DNA of 64,000 nucleotides from Loxodes magnus (GCA_946699065.1 CAMPDV010000192.1:248001-312000); one strand, 5' to 3'; numbered from the stretch's first letter, positions 47,641 through 59,694 are shown. Numbers and translations: made by a program. Notes: generated by a model from the letters alone, not told the origin.

Positions 47641-49970
47641 TACTCAAAAAATTATCCTTTTCCTGCTCTATAGTATTTTCCTATTTCTTTTTTTCATTCA
47701 ATTTTCTTTTCTATATATCCTCTTTTCCTTTATTCTAATATATCTTTGATATAATCTTTTATTATCAAGTCAGCTTTAGCTCTTTTTACTCTTCTTAGGT
47801 TCTAATGAATTTCTCGAAATTGGCTGTACCTTATATTATATCAAATAGTTCCATTCCTTATCTCTCTACTCCTATTGCTCTAAGATTTCAAATACATTAT
47901 TATCTTCCTTCTTTGCATTCTGAACAGCTGTCTTTGACATGCCTTTCATTTTATCTTGCATTGTTACAGAAAGGGCATTGACTTGTCATGACTAGGTGTC
48001 TTTCTTTTAAGCAATCTTAGCTCCAATTACATCTCGTTCTTATTCTAAATAAGTAACATATTTCTTCTTTACTATTTTTATTATATCTCAGGTAGTTGGG
48101 TGGTCTTACTACATATTCATCAAATCATGTTTTTCTATATTGTAATGTTGTTATCATTTATTCCATTCTTTCTCTATCTTCTACTTACTCTATATTCTCA
48201 TATTGCCCGATTAATGTTTTTTTTCCTTTTTAATTATTATTGCCATCATATATAAATGTTTCTTTGTCTTCAATTTTTAATTTTATTTTTATTGTTCTAC
48301 AATATTGTTAAAATATAAAATTTTCTTCTTTACTTAGGTCGAGCAATAATCCGTCAACTGTTTTTCCTTAGTTTCCTATTAATTTGTCTCTTAATCTCAA
48401 CATTTTTTGTCATAGGTAATGTTTACATTTCATAAACTGCAATTCGTGTTCTAACATCTTATTTTTCCCTTAAAAAGGTGCGTCTATGATTGTTCATAAA
48501 GATCTTCTCTATATTATTTCTAATTGCTCCATCACTTATTTTTCTACAAATTATTTGCAATATGGGACCACTTCTGTCCCATAACTGAAAACTGAGCTTA
48601 AGAAGAGTTTTTATCATTATTCCTGCATTATATGGTGTTAATCCCTTATTCATTGTTATTTTTCTCAATATTCATGCTTATATTTTTATGCTGCTTCTAG
48701 TCTTTTCTCTATGTTTTTTCAAAACTGATGCTCTCTTCTATTATATGACCTAGGTACTAAAAGGTCGTTACTCTTTCGATCCTTAAATTTCCCACCTCGA
48801 TAGTATTTTTAATATTTTCTCAGTTACTAATTTCTGCTGATTTTCATATCATTCATTTTGTTTTATCTTTAATTCCAATTTGTACTTTTCTGCCCACTAT
48901 GTTAAATTTTCGATTACTTCCTCTAATTATTCCCATTCACTTATTAAGTCTAGATCATCTGTATATGCAAAACATCCTGCATATATTTCTTATGTTCATC
49001 CCTCTTCGTTTTTAAGGTTTATCGTAACTCCTAGCTTTTAATCTTCCAAACTATGGAGAAATCTTGCTATTATCAAGTTAAATAATCTTGCCAATGTTAT
49101 GCTTCCCTGTTTTAGCCCTTTATTTGTCGCGAATGATTTTACTATTTAATCATTGATTTTCAGTTTAATTTCTTCTTCACAGTAGAAGTTTGCTAGAAGT
49201 TTAATTATCTATTCCGGTACTTTTAGATCGTTTAGGATTAATCATATATCTTTTCTTTGCCCTGAGTCAAGCTTTCTTAATATAAACAAATTTTAAAAAT
49301 AAATCTTTTTGCTTCGCATAGACCATTCCTATACTGTTCTTAGATTGAAAATTTATAGTGCGCATGATTTTTCTTTTTTGAAACCATATTAGTATTCGCT
49401 TTCATCACTATGAAGATATCCTTACAATTGTTGGAAAATTCAAGCGTCTACAATTTTTTAAGCATGATTCAATAAAGAGATTGGTCTTTAGTTCATTGGG
49501 TTAATCTATCCTACTTTTTTTTATATTAATATTATGTATTGTTTTTTCATCTCCTAAGATATTACTCCCTCTTAAATCATCTTAGCTATCATTTTGCAAG
49601 TTACTTCTATTAGTTTTTTTCCACCAGCTAAAATTGTTCTTACTTAAATTTCATGAGGTCCTACTGCATTTTATTCCGCCAATTAATTAATATTTTTCAA
49701 ATTTCATATTCGTTTACCACTATTTGTCTCTTGTTTAAGAATTTAGTTGGTATCGTATTATCGCCATCTTCATATAACTGCTATCATTCTTTCATGAAAG
49801 TCTAGTTTCTTCCACATTTCTGTCAGGTTTCCTTTATTTACATTGTCCATAGATAGGTTAAGTTAGTTTCAATTCAATTCAATTTAAATTTTCTGCAGTA
49901 GCTTCAAGCCGCCGCATAAAATAAAAGTTTTTTAATCTTGGTGGTTTTTCTTCTTGATTCTCTCTTGTCC
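47640..49970 (-). pseudogene. LINE ORF2, reverse transcriptase without endonuclease
   Basis: Read on the minus strand: NAVGPHEIQVRTILAGGKKL (finger region, about 49650), NQRPISLLNHA, QYGFKKEKSCA, LKQGSITLARLFNLII (motif B), AGCFAYTDDLDLIS (motif C with intact YTDD, about 48960), ENLTQWAEKYKLEL. Several TGAs are in frame and motif A is eroded. The gap between the intact ORF1 (stop at 50080) and the RT finger is only about 300 bp, too short for an endonuclease domain (normally about 230 residues), so it was deleted or never present. It forms one element with the ORF1 upstream and the hairpin downstream. Confidence 0.8.
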
Positions 49971-50079
49971 CAATTCTCATCTTCTCTATTCTTGAAGTTC
50001 TTGATTGTTTTTATTTTTTCTTGTATATTTGTCCGTCTTTATTGCAATACAGTTTCTTCCTTTCCTTTTCTTCTTTAAT

Positions 50080-50754
50080 TCAGTATTCTTTCTTGAATTT
50101 CTAGAATTTCTTACATCTTCTGTAAAGATGATTCTGGCTTTTACAAAAGTAACATTTCTTCTTTATCTTTCTAGCCGGCTCCATCTTGATTACCTGCTCT
50201 TCTTCTATTTCCATTTAATCGATCTTAGGAATTTCTTGTCTCTAACTTAATATTATTTCCTTATTCTAATCTTGTATCGTTTTTATTGAGGCGCTCATCT
50301 GTTTCAACTCTTCCTACTGATACTTCCAGAGAGTGTCAAGCTCCCTTTCCCAATTTGCCATTCGAAGCTCTCTTGAGTCCTGTTGCTCAATTAAATCCAT
50401 TAGCTTCGTATTTTCCCTCTTGAGCTTCTTAACCTCTTCCTATAGGTTTATGACTACCTTGATTAGTTGTTCTATGCTCAACTACCCGGATGGATAGACT
50501 TCCGACACCTCCTAATGTAGAGCCGACTTAGGCTGCTTCCTTGGCTTTTCCTGCGTTGACGGAGTGAGTTCATGGCTTGTCCTAGCAATTGGATATTCTT
50601 CCCTGGGTAAGGAAGATTAATATTACTTCACCGGAGTTTAGTCTTATTAAGAAGAAAATTAGGGTTAAGTGTAAGACGACTAATTAAGAGTGGCTTCTGG
50701 TTTCCTCTCCTATTTCTTGGAGGTGGTGTAGAAACCTTTCTTTAAGCCTTCCAT
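50080..50754 (-). CDS. LINE ORF1 (alpha type), intact
   Basis: An unbroken frame of 224 codons from ATG (50754) to TGA (50080-50082), using TAA/TAG for Gln. N-terminus MEGLKKGFYTTSKKQERKPE; a Gln/Ser-rich linker; EKPRKQPKSALHQEVSE..PSGQLSIEQLIKVV; a coiled coil from about residue 98 to 170; then a CCHC zinc knuckle CYFCKSQNHLYRRC (residues 201-214, CX2CX4HX4C, all ligands present) and a basic end. Trp residues use TGG. Gag-like RNA-binding protein of a non-LTR element, cytoplasmic or nuclear RNP. Six decayed relatives lie in the window. It is far less AT-rich than its flanks. Its own ORF2 is broken, so selection on this copy is uncertain. Confidence 0.8.
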
Positions 50755-51249
50755 GTTAAGTTAGTTTCTTTTATCTTTTTTCCTTGATTAAAAATGTATT
50801 CTTGTCTTCCTCTTTGATATTCTCTATATTTCTCGTTTTATTTATTTTAATTTATTTCTTCATTGTTCTTTATCCTTTATTCCAATTGTTCGCTGCATTT
50901 TCTAAAAATTTTATTGCACTACTTCTTTTTTATGAGTATTTATATATCTTAAAGTTTTATGCTTTAACTGTTCCACATACCATTTGAGCTTCTTCTTATA
51001 TCTTTTTCTTTCATATTTTGTAAATCTACGTACCATTTAGGCATTCAATTTCTTCTTCTTAAATATTTTCTTGTATAAATCTTTCAAATTTTTCTTAGAT
51101 CTCTTTTTTCTTTAATAGTAAGTAATTTATTTTTGTTATCTTTAATGGTTTTCTAACTTCTTTAACAATCTTTATCTATATAATACCAGATCTATGTCCC
51201 CTATTATGTATGAGTAATAAAAATCACTTTTTATCACGTTTACTCTTAT

Positions 51250-51800
51250 TATCTCTTCAATAAAAAAGTAATCTACTTTATATTCATTGTTTTAGTTAAC
51301 GAAAGAACCTATTTCAATTGGATAGGCGTATTAAATTATTCTGTTTCATGAACTGTAGCATTCTCTTACCAGCTGAGTTTGTTTTCTTTGGTAGTCATTA
51401 CTCTATGTGTGCATTTCAATCTCCTATGATCATTACATTAAGTTCTTTTTCTGTTGCTTATAGTTTAATTCGTTCACTAAGTTATAGAATGGCTCATATT
51501 ATTAGTTGTCATTTGCCAAAGGTGCATATATATTTATTAATGCCTAGTTTTCTCCTTATTTCAATGGCCATCACTCTCGCTCCTCCAAAAGTGTCATTTG
51601 TCGTTTCTAATATAGTATGATATTCATTTCCCTTTTTTTGACCTCACATTTATTAAGTTTTTATATCCTGATATATTACACATATCTTTCTAGTCTTCAA
51701 TATAAATCTCTTATATTGCCATTATGTGGATACTTTTTTGAGTCATGAATTTGACTAGTGTCTCTTTTGCACTTTTAACTCTCATAACATTTGCTGTCTC
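51250..51800 (-). pseudogene. LINE APE-type endonuclease domain
   Basis: On the minus strand: IHIMAIQEIYIEDQK (AIQE, catalytic Glu region), ISGYKNLINVRSKKG, FGGARVMAIEIRRKLG, then after a frame change INKYAPLANDNQQYEPFYNLV-like sequence (the YAP motif), and LNVMIIGD-stop-NAHI, where GDxN normally carries an aromatic or Leu. Sequence beyond 51250 is decayed and there is no RT before the next element starts at 50754. This is the 5' half of a LINE cut by insertion of the 47350-50754 element. Confidence 0.7.
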
Positions 51801-53640
51801 TATTTTTATGACTTATTCTTATTCTTCTTTTTCACCTATCTCCTCTGCTTCCTCTTCATCGCTTTCTTCTTTTTATTCATCTTCCTTCTCCATCTTTCTT
51901 TCATCTTATCTATCATTCTCTGCTTCCATATTCTCTTCATTATTAGTTATTTTACCTTTTTTATATTTTTCAACTTATAATCTATCTTTTCCTTCTTATT
52001 TTCTATTCTATTCTATTCTTTTTCTTTTAACTTTTCCTATTAACTGTTGTTGGGTAATTCCTCATTTTTGTTTTTTGGTTTCTTAGGATAGTAATTTCTA
52101 ATTAAAGTTTGTTTCAGTTTGCTTCTTACTTCTTACTTTTATCTTATATTTTATTCTTTTTGTTCTTGAGATTGTTCTATTTCTTTTTGTTATATTTCTT
52201 AATTTACGCTTTTCCTTACATACTATATTATGGTATTTTGTTTGTTTCTTATTTCTTCCGTTAGGGTTTAGCATTTTTACCATCACTTATACTATCCTTT
52301 TCTCTGATTTATTTATATTATATCTTACTATATAATAATTTGTTTTCTATTTTATTTAATTCTATGAAAATTTTTCTTTCCTTTCGCCTTACATATGTCC
52401 AATTCCATTTTGATGAAAAATAACTCTTACTTTTTCATTTACCATAAAAGACATTTTATCATTTATTTGTTAGCTGTTTTAATTATTTTTCTATTATTTT
52501 CGTTTTATTTCCTTCTCTTGTTCCCTTGCTTCCTCTATAATCATTTACTTTCCTTCTTCAATTATCCTCTTATGTGATTGATTTGCTTGTAATTCTGGTT
52601 TGTTTATTGTTAATTTAACTTCTCCTTTAAGCATCTCTAATTCTCTTGTATGTAGTTTTTTCCTTTTTGCTACTTCCATCCTTCTGCATTGCTAATCTGT
52701 GGGCCCTTTCAAGTTGCATAGATAGCAGATAAAATTTACTGGGTGCTGTATTCTCATTTTATTTCCGTTCAGGTTTAGTACTTCTGGTATCCTCTTTGCC
52801 TCGCCTATATCCTTTAAATTTAAGTATACTACTGCTACCTGTTAGCATTGTAGTGTTTGGGTTTGTATGATATACCTCTCCTCTAGATTTTCCATATTGT
52901 CTCATTTCTTCCATTACTTCCTTCATGTTTGAGTCTTCGTTTATTATGAAGTAAATTGGGTAGTTATGAATGTCAAAGTATTCATTAGTTTCTTGCTTAG
53001 ATAGGAATTCTAAACCTTTGAATGCTCATTCCCTGAATTAAGCAAATTGCTAGTATCTTTCTCCATGTTGAATTATAGATATACTATTCCGTTTTATTTG
53101 ACGATTAATTTGGCCACTACTTGTCCGTACTAACTCCATATTTTATTCCTAAACACTTGTATCACTTCTTAGTCTATGGGCTTTTTCTCTACTAAATCAG
53201 TATTTTCCAGATAGTGGTTAAAATATACTGCGACCACCATATCTGATAGATCATCATAGTCATTTTAGTAGACTCTTACCATTTAGTCTTCAGGGACGTT
53301 GGCTGAAATTAGTTGTTCGTTCTTTTATTAAATTTTAGCTTATGTTGTGACTTTTTTTTACCAATTCATTCCTTTTTTATTATATACTCCTCCTTTTAGT
53401 GAAGTTTGTCCAATCATAGATATAATGATGTTCTTTTCCGTTGAGGGTATTATTATATCATGTTTCTTTTATCAGTGAAAATGGTTTCGTGTAGTCTAAG
53501 AGCTTGAGTTATAAGTTTGGTTTCCATTCGTAATAAAGAAGGTTGGACTAATTAAAGCGAAGAAGTGCTTCAGGTTTTCTCTCCTACATTGAGAAAGTGG
53601 TGTAAAAACCCTTCTTGAAGCTAACCTTTTTTTAATATAT
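51800..53640 (-). pseudogene. LINE ORF1 with RRM-like domains and zinc knuckle
   Basis: It begins SFKKGFYTTFSMQERKPEA, the alpha N-terminus with the ATG lost. A TGA follows, and then EQLISANVPEDQMVRVYQND. Two RRM-like units come next: around 53080-53250 WSQYGQVVAKLIVKQNGIVY, and around 52780-52880 VAVVYLNLKDIGEAKRIPEV. A knuckle follows, FICYLCNLKGPTDQQC (about 52700), without the His. The end is acidic then basic low-complexity sequence (51800-52330). At least two frameshifts and several TGAs. RRM plus CCHC is the common ORF1 layout in many LINE clades, and differs from the coiled-coil ORF1 at 50080. Continuous with the endonuclease downstream. Confidence 0.6.
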
Positions 53641-53913
53641 TTAATAAAATAACTAAATCTTAAAAATTATATAAAGAATGGCCTTACGCTTGTCCACTTA
53701 GAAACAATGAAGTTAATGCGCTTTTTCCTTAAAACTAAAAGAAATCAGTAAAGAGAATCCAGAATCAGATATTTCATTTTTATTGTAAAAATGCTTCTTA
53801 ATACAATTTACTATATAAGAGATACTTAAGTAAAAGCTTCTAAATATATCAACTTGATGCTTAAAAAAACTCATAACTTTCAAAATTTTAATTAACATCT
53901 TAAAATCAAAATT

Positions 53914-54468
53914 ATGTTCTTCTAAGAATATTCCTTTGAAGCTTACTTATACAAAAAGAAAAATAGATCAAGTATAAAATAGCTAAAATATGTTTCCTTA
54001 AGTATAATACACGAAATTGCATAAACATCTTACTCAGGAGATTATTTTCATCTATAAACTGAAAATTACTCTTATAATTTCTAAATGAATTCAGCTAATG
54101 TCACATTGGTACCTAATCAAGTATAAATTGTATATTTGATTGAGATTTTGATGAATTTTAACACATTTTTAATTGTTTTTACTATAGAAATTTATTTAGG
54201 AATTTTCTAACCATTAGTTTCTTTTGGTAAGAGGTTAGAAAAATTAATTTTATAAATTAAGGCTTATATCAATTAGAATTTCTCAAGAACTTAACTTCCT
54301 AAAGTAGATGAATTAGTCAAAGTCTTTCATAAGCAATTATAGAGGAGAAAATTAGAAATTTTAAAGTTGAAAAACGAAATATCATTAAATTACTCAAATG
54401 AAAAAGATGAAATTTAAGATGAGCATATTTAAGTAAATTTTCAAGATGAATTTAAACAAGAAGTTTGA
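53914..54468 (+). CDS. unrecognised open frame with coding-like base use
   Basis: The frame is open to TGA at 54466-54468 and also open further upstream, to an earlier ATG at 53707 (253 codons in all). From 53914 (MFFQEYSFEAYLYKKKN) on, G is strongly concentrated in codon position 1, as in real ciliate genes; upstream of that it is not. The protein has a hydrophobic stretch (LIVFTIEIYLGIFQ) and a charged helical end (VDELVKVFHKQLQRRKLEILKL). I recognise no domain. It is not related to the LINE or RING families here. It might be an exon of a host gene or an old element gene. Length alone is not significant in this composition. Confidence 0.4.
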
Positions 54469-54559
54469 TGAGGTTTAATGAAAATAAATACTTTATTTAT
54501 GCATAATTTGCATATTGCACTCAATGTAACTATGCAATTATGTTCCAATATTCAAAATA

Positions 54560-54671
54560 TTGAAACTTTTTTATCTATTTTTATTATTTTTATTATTTTT
54601 ATTTTTATTATTTTTATTTTATTATTTTTATTATTTTTATTTTTATTATTTTTATTATTATTATTATTATA
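54560..54671 (+). repeat. TTA / TTTTTA microsatellite
   Basis: About 110 bp of ATTATTTTTATTATTTTTA-type repeats directly after the open frame. The frame reading Ile/Phe/Leu through it is a low-complexity artefact. Confidence 0.85.
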
Positions 54672-54679
54672 AATCTTTC

Positions 54680-55875
54680 TTAATAGAATAAAATTAAAAT
54701 CTTTTGAAATATAAGAAATTTTATTTAAATCTTAAATTTAAGTTAGTTATTTTTATGTATTTTCTTTCAAATTTCTTTTTAATTTTTTAAATAATTTTTC
54801 CAATATTAGTAGCGTCTTTTTATGAATCATATCTATACTATGATTAAGCTTTTATTTTAATAATTACATTTTGCTACAAAATTTAACAAAATTTTAAATT
54901 TTAAATGTTCATAACTCACAAAAAGTATTTAACTTATAATTAACTTCCTATTATTTTAATTTATTTTAAATTTACGTTTAAAAAATTTGAATATTTATTT
55001 TTAGTTCATTCTTAATTTTTTAATTTAAATTTTTCAGAAAATTAAATCAATTTTTTACATTATTAAGTAATATAATAGCTTCTTTAAATTAAATCGTTTT
55101 ATATAATTTTTCTTTATAAATTATTGCTTAAATTTAATTAAAATTTAAATATATGATATATAAATTTTTAGGAAATAATATTTAGATTTTAGTTTTTCTC
55201 ACAATAACATGCTGAAATATAATTTTTATTTATCTTAAATAATTAATAAAATATTGCTCTATTTTTCTTTAAAATTTTATTCAGCAAGATAAAAATTAAT
55301 TGGTAATAGCTATAAAAAGATATTTCAATAATTGGCAAATAATACATTTTATGACATATTATAAAGATTTCCTTATTAGATAATAGTTTATAAGATTAAA
55401 AAAAACATATATAAAAATACCAACATAGTTTTTTAAATTTTTGTCAGAAATTGCATCGTTTTATTGTAAAAGAATAAATTTCGTCTAATAATACTCATTA
55501 AACAAGTAGAGAAAATATTAAAAATTATATTTTTATCAATTTTTTATTATTTTTTGTGTTTTTATTAAAATTTCATGAAATTTTTTTTTAATATTGTGCG
55601 AACCTTTTATGATTTATTTAGTTCTAAACTTTTTTCTTTTAAAAAGAACTATTTTTTAAGATCATATGTTTATTACTTATAAGTTTATTACAATAATTGA
55701 TGTTCATAATTTATTTAATTTTTTAATATTTAAAGTCATTTTAAAATTTTAATCCTCTTTTAATTTTTTTATAAATATATAAATTACTTCTTTGAACATG
55801 TTAGATTTTTTATTTAAAGTATTATTTGTTAGCATAAATACAATTTTTTACGAATTAAATTAATTTTTCTTTTAT
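54680..55875. other. AT-rich spacer
   Basis: No recognised coding or repeat sequence. Confidence 0.4.
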
Positions 55876-55879
55876 TTGA

Positions 55880-56490
55880 AGAATATATATAAGAGATGTA
55901 CGGTTTAATTGCTAATTTAATCATTAATTAAATTTAAGAAGATTTTTTCATTTACTATAGAATAAATATGTGATTTATCCACTTTATTATTTATAATATT
56001 ACTTAAATCTCCTTTTTTTATTTTGTAAAATTTTTTTTTTCGTTTTTAACAAAACAATTCGCTTAGGATGAACTATACAAAAACTCTTTTCTTTATACTA
56101 TATAAAAGTATTTTTATTACGTAAATCTAATTTTAATTAGTCAATACATATTTTTCAAATAAAATTTTTTCAATTTTAATATAATCATCTTTATTTTTAT
56201 TTTAATTATTTTATCTAAATCATAAAAAATTTTGATTAGTCAATTTTTCCTTTTACAATTTAATTATTTATTTAAGAATTTCATACAATTATTATAGTAA
56301 AGGCTCATATTTCATAAAATTTAATTTTTATAATTTGAAAAATTATATGCTATAATTTCACCTGAATATCATCAAAAAATTAAAATTTCTAATATTTTAT
56401 TCTTTTTCTATAATTAAATTATTTTTGTCAATTTTATTAAAATCGATTGATTCAATTTGTCCCTTATCAATTTTTAAATTATTTCCATAA
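55880..56490 (-). pseudogene. RING/PHR gene copy F: PHR remnant
   Basis: The minus strand reads FDKIDKNNLIIEKEQNI, then KDDYIKIEKILFEKYVLTNQ and NQIYVIKILLY, matching FDENHLIEIKRLDN, KDDQNKIEKILFDKQIQIEQ and NQIYSIKLLL of copy A. Many TGAs and frameshifts. The N-terminal part of the same gene, in the same orientation, is at 58690-59065, and LINE sequence lies between. Confidence 0.6.
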
Positions 56491-56509
56491 TTATATTTAT
56501 TTATTATAG

Positions 56510-57465
56510 TATTTAAAGCAGCCGATTACACATCTGCCGCTTAAAGTAAGTTTGCAAGTCCAATTTTTTCTCCATTTGCTTTGGTCCCTAATTTCTTATA
56601 CCTCCATGTCCTGTTAATATCAGTTTTATTTTCTCTTTATTTCCTTTTCTTCTGTATATTTCTCCATCCATATTGTAAGAAAATTTTTCTTGTTTTTGCT
56701 TATATTTCTTTCAATATTTTTTTGAAGTTTTAATGATTCAAACATTACTTATATGTAAATCTTTCCTTAAGACAATAGCAGCAGTTTTTAATTAATGTCT
56801 GGTTTTGCTTTATTTCACTTTGTTCTATTTCATTTTTTTTATATTAAAGAAATTTAAATATCTTATTTTTAGTTCTAAAATTCGGATTCAATTTTTTAAT
56901 CCTGCTTGCTAATTTCTTTTAATTAGAAATTAGTCTGGCTTAACTGATCTTTTCATAGGGCCCAATCTACTTCTCTTAATTAGCCATTCTCAAATCTCAA
57001 ATATATTAGAGTCCATAGAATTTATTTATGTCAGCTTAGTGTTTTCTTTTCTGAGTTTCTTAAGTCTTCCTGAAGGTTTAATACATTTTTGATGAGTTAA
57101 TCTATGCTCATCTAGCCAGAAGGATTAAATTCTGTGGCCCCCTTATGTAAAACGGACTTCACTCACTTCTTAAGGTTTTTCTCCAAAATTAATCTCATTT
57201 CAGCATGAATGTTTTCTGCAGCTTTTTCCACTCTTCGTATTTTTGCTGCATTTTGGGCTCTTACTTCCTTGGAATTGGTAAAAATTCCTTTCTAAGGTAC
57301 GACATCGTTTTTTCTTTCAAAATTTTTTATATGTTAAAAATGGATAGCTTCTGAAGGATTTTTTACCACTTACTCAGAACAGGAAAGAAAGTTAGAAGCA
57401 CTTTTCCTTATCACATCTTTACTTTAATAAGTCCAACCTTCTTCAAGCCAACATATAGAGGCGCT
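56510..57465 (-). pseudogene. LINE ORF1 (alpha type), decayed
   Basis: On the minus strand: EFNPSGQMSIDQLIKNVLNL and QEDLRNSEKK match the alpha core. A knuckle CCYCLKERFTYKQC has Phe in place of His, and NMDGEIYRRKG matches the post-knuckle NKDGQIYKKK of the intact copy. The 5' end near 57465 carries a rearranged GGCTTGAAGAAGG leader. Frameshifted; inserted inside RING gene F. Confidence 0.65.
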
Positions 57466-57699
57466 AACGAAAAAATTTAAAAGAAAAAAGTTATGCAACT
57501 CTGAAACCTCCTTTTAAAATTGAAAAAAAAAATTTGAATAAATTACTAAAAGTAATAATAAAGAAATAAAAACAAACAAAAAGGCTAAGTTTGATAATTC
57601 AATAAAGGCTCTAACATCTTGAATTAGATAATATTAAATAAAGCAATAAGACTCTTAATAGACGAAACATCTAATTTATAAACTTATCTTAAAATAAAA

Positions 57700-58240
57700 A
57701 AAATTCAAAGATGAATTAAGCACATAAAAGGAAGAAATTTTTCGAAATAAATCAAAATCTTATAAAATATAATAATTATATGGACTGTATGTTTGATAAA
57801 TGAGCTGTCGGAGTCTATGAACGAAATACAGGTTTAGAAAATATTTGAATAATAAGAGAACAAGATGAAAAAATAAAGTTAAATTAATTCAAGACTCTAA
57901 AAATCTGAAGAAAATTTGCAGAAGATTTCAAAAGAAATCTGTATAAATAGAAAGATAAAAAAGAAAATTTTCATAAAAAAAGTAAAAGGTGTTGAATTTT
58001 CAATCAAACGTGAAAATTGTGATGGAAATCTCCTTGTCAAAAAGAATAAAAAATAGCATCTGACGAAATATTAACTTCTAGGAATTGAAAGAAAGAGCTA
58101 CTGAATTTTATCTTCATGAAATGGAAAGCTCTGCAGAAATAAATAAATTTCGAATACAAGTTATAGCAGAACAAATAATTTGAGATTAAATGTAAACAAG
58201 TAGAAAAAATTTTTGTACTAAAAATCAACTTTAACTTTTA
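57700..58240 (+). pseudogene. possible ORF1 remnant
   Basis: The plus strand holds a Lys/Glu-rich stretch and a degenerate knuckle-like pattern (RC-stop-IFNQT...KSPC, near 57985-58040) with three TGAs. Orientation is opposite to the adjacent ORF1. Weak evidence. Confidence 0.3.
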
Positions 58241-58689
58241 AGCCGAAAGGCAAATTCCATTAATGATTAATTATTTATTTAAAAAAAATTGTTAAAATTT
58301 TCTTCTTAAATTTGAAAGCTTTAATTTAATTTGAGTATTAAAAAACTTTATTTTAAATTTCGTTTTTCTACTTTTACATGATTTCAATAAAATTTAATTT
58401 TTTTTATAATTTATTGAAATAATTGAAAAATTATGATTTTTTAGTCTGAAATTTAAATCTCATTTTAAATATCTATCTCTTTTAGTCTAAAATATTTTTA
58501 AGGTTTTATATGTATAAATTTTGCACATCTATAATGTCTTATCTTTTTGTTTAAAATTTTAATATGAAGTACTATTTCAATTTTCTGTATATAAATTTCT
58601 TTTGATTTACTCAATTTTTATCTAATATTAACTTTCTAGAAAATGATTTATCTATTTAATCTTACGATGTTTGATTCATTTCTATTAAA

Positions 58690-59065
58690 ATTTGAAAATT
58701 ATAAGACACCACCCCACCAAACTTCTTTAAGCAGGCATTAAAAGCAACAATATTAGTTATTGTATTTACATTACATGTTTAATATTTTAGTGTGCTACTT
58801 AAAAATAAATTTTATTCTACTTATTGATTTTACAGATTTCGCAACATTTGAGAAATTAAAAATATTGAATTAAGTTATTATTAAAATTTAGTCTAGTCTA
58901 GAGGACATGATATTAGATTTTTATATTATATTATATTATATTAAAATAAAAGAAAAGAAAACAATACATACAAAATGACCACATAATAATAATTTTATAA
59001 TTTTTTTAATTACCGAATTTATATAAGCAAATAGAATATTCTAAATTAAAATTAATCTTTATATT
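58690..59065 (-). pseudogene. RING/PHR gene copy F: RING remnant
   Basis: The minus strand reads NLEYSICLYKFGN, a weakened MWSFCMYC-type CGHFVC region, and CPLDQTKFQQQLN, matching NLECPICL, CGHLVC and CPLDQKKFNQQ of copies A and D. A TATTATATTATAT simple repeat interrupts it. Together with 55880-56490 this is one gene broken by about 2.2 kb of inserted LINE sequence. Confidence 0.6.
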
Positions 59066-59377
59066 TCATTCATAAATAAAATTTCAATAGATTAAATTTT
59101 AATCAAATTTAAGAAAATAGACTTCAAAATCTATTTTTATTTTTTAAACTAAATTCCCTTTATATCTCATTTTAAAATTTAAAATTTTTATGAAAGTTAT
59201 TTTTTATTTGGATATATTATCTAATTAAATTAAATTAAATAATGTTCGCCTTTCAGCTTAATAATCTAATTAAATAATTAAAAATATTTTAAATTAAATT
59301 AAAAAAAGTCATGTAAATTCAATTTTTTAATATTTTCAAAGATAGGAATGTTTTAAATCTTAATATTAAATTTATTA

Positions 59378-59694
59378 TAATTGAAAAGATGGTGGGAGCT
59401 GAGAATGACCTTCGTGACAACACTTTCTGGTTTTATGGCTAGGAACAAGTTCCTTTCCTGTCGCTGAGAAAGTCCCTGGTCAGAGTCATTTTCTGAAGGG
59501 AACACTGTCTTTGAGATTATCCGCTCTTGGTAGGGGCTTGAAGCCTGGCTGCTCATAGCAATGGAGCTCCCTAGCAGCTGTGCCTGGAGCACAACAGGAT
59601 ATCCCCGTTATTCCATAAAAAGAGAGCGTCGGATCGTGCAATCGGAAAGGAGTTTCCAGTCCAAAAACTTTTTTAGTTGAAATTAATTAATAAC
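59378..59694 (+). mobile_element. SINE-like element, copy 5
   Basis: Target duplication AAATTTATTA at 59368-59377 and 59695-59704. The body is almost identical to copy 4, including the 3' end GTTGAAATTAATTAATAAC. The near identity of copies 4 and 5 shows recent mobility or recent segmental copying; their different target sites favour transposition. Confidence 0.85.

Noticed and set aside
54478-54672. 64-codon Phe/Ile/Leu membrane-like protein
   Set aside because: It is translation of a TTA/TTTTTA microsatellite.
57420-57445. Chromosome breakage sequence or telomere-related motif (CCAACCTTCTT)
   Set aside because: It differs from the known Tetrahymena 15-mer breakage core at several places and lies in a LINE ORF1 leader repeated elsewhere. 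No GGGGTT repeats are present.
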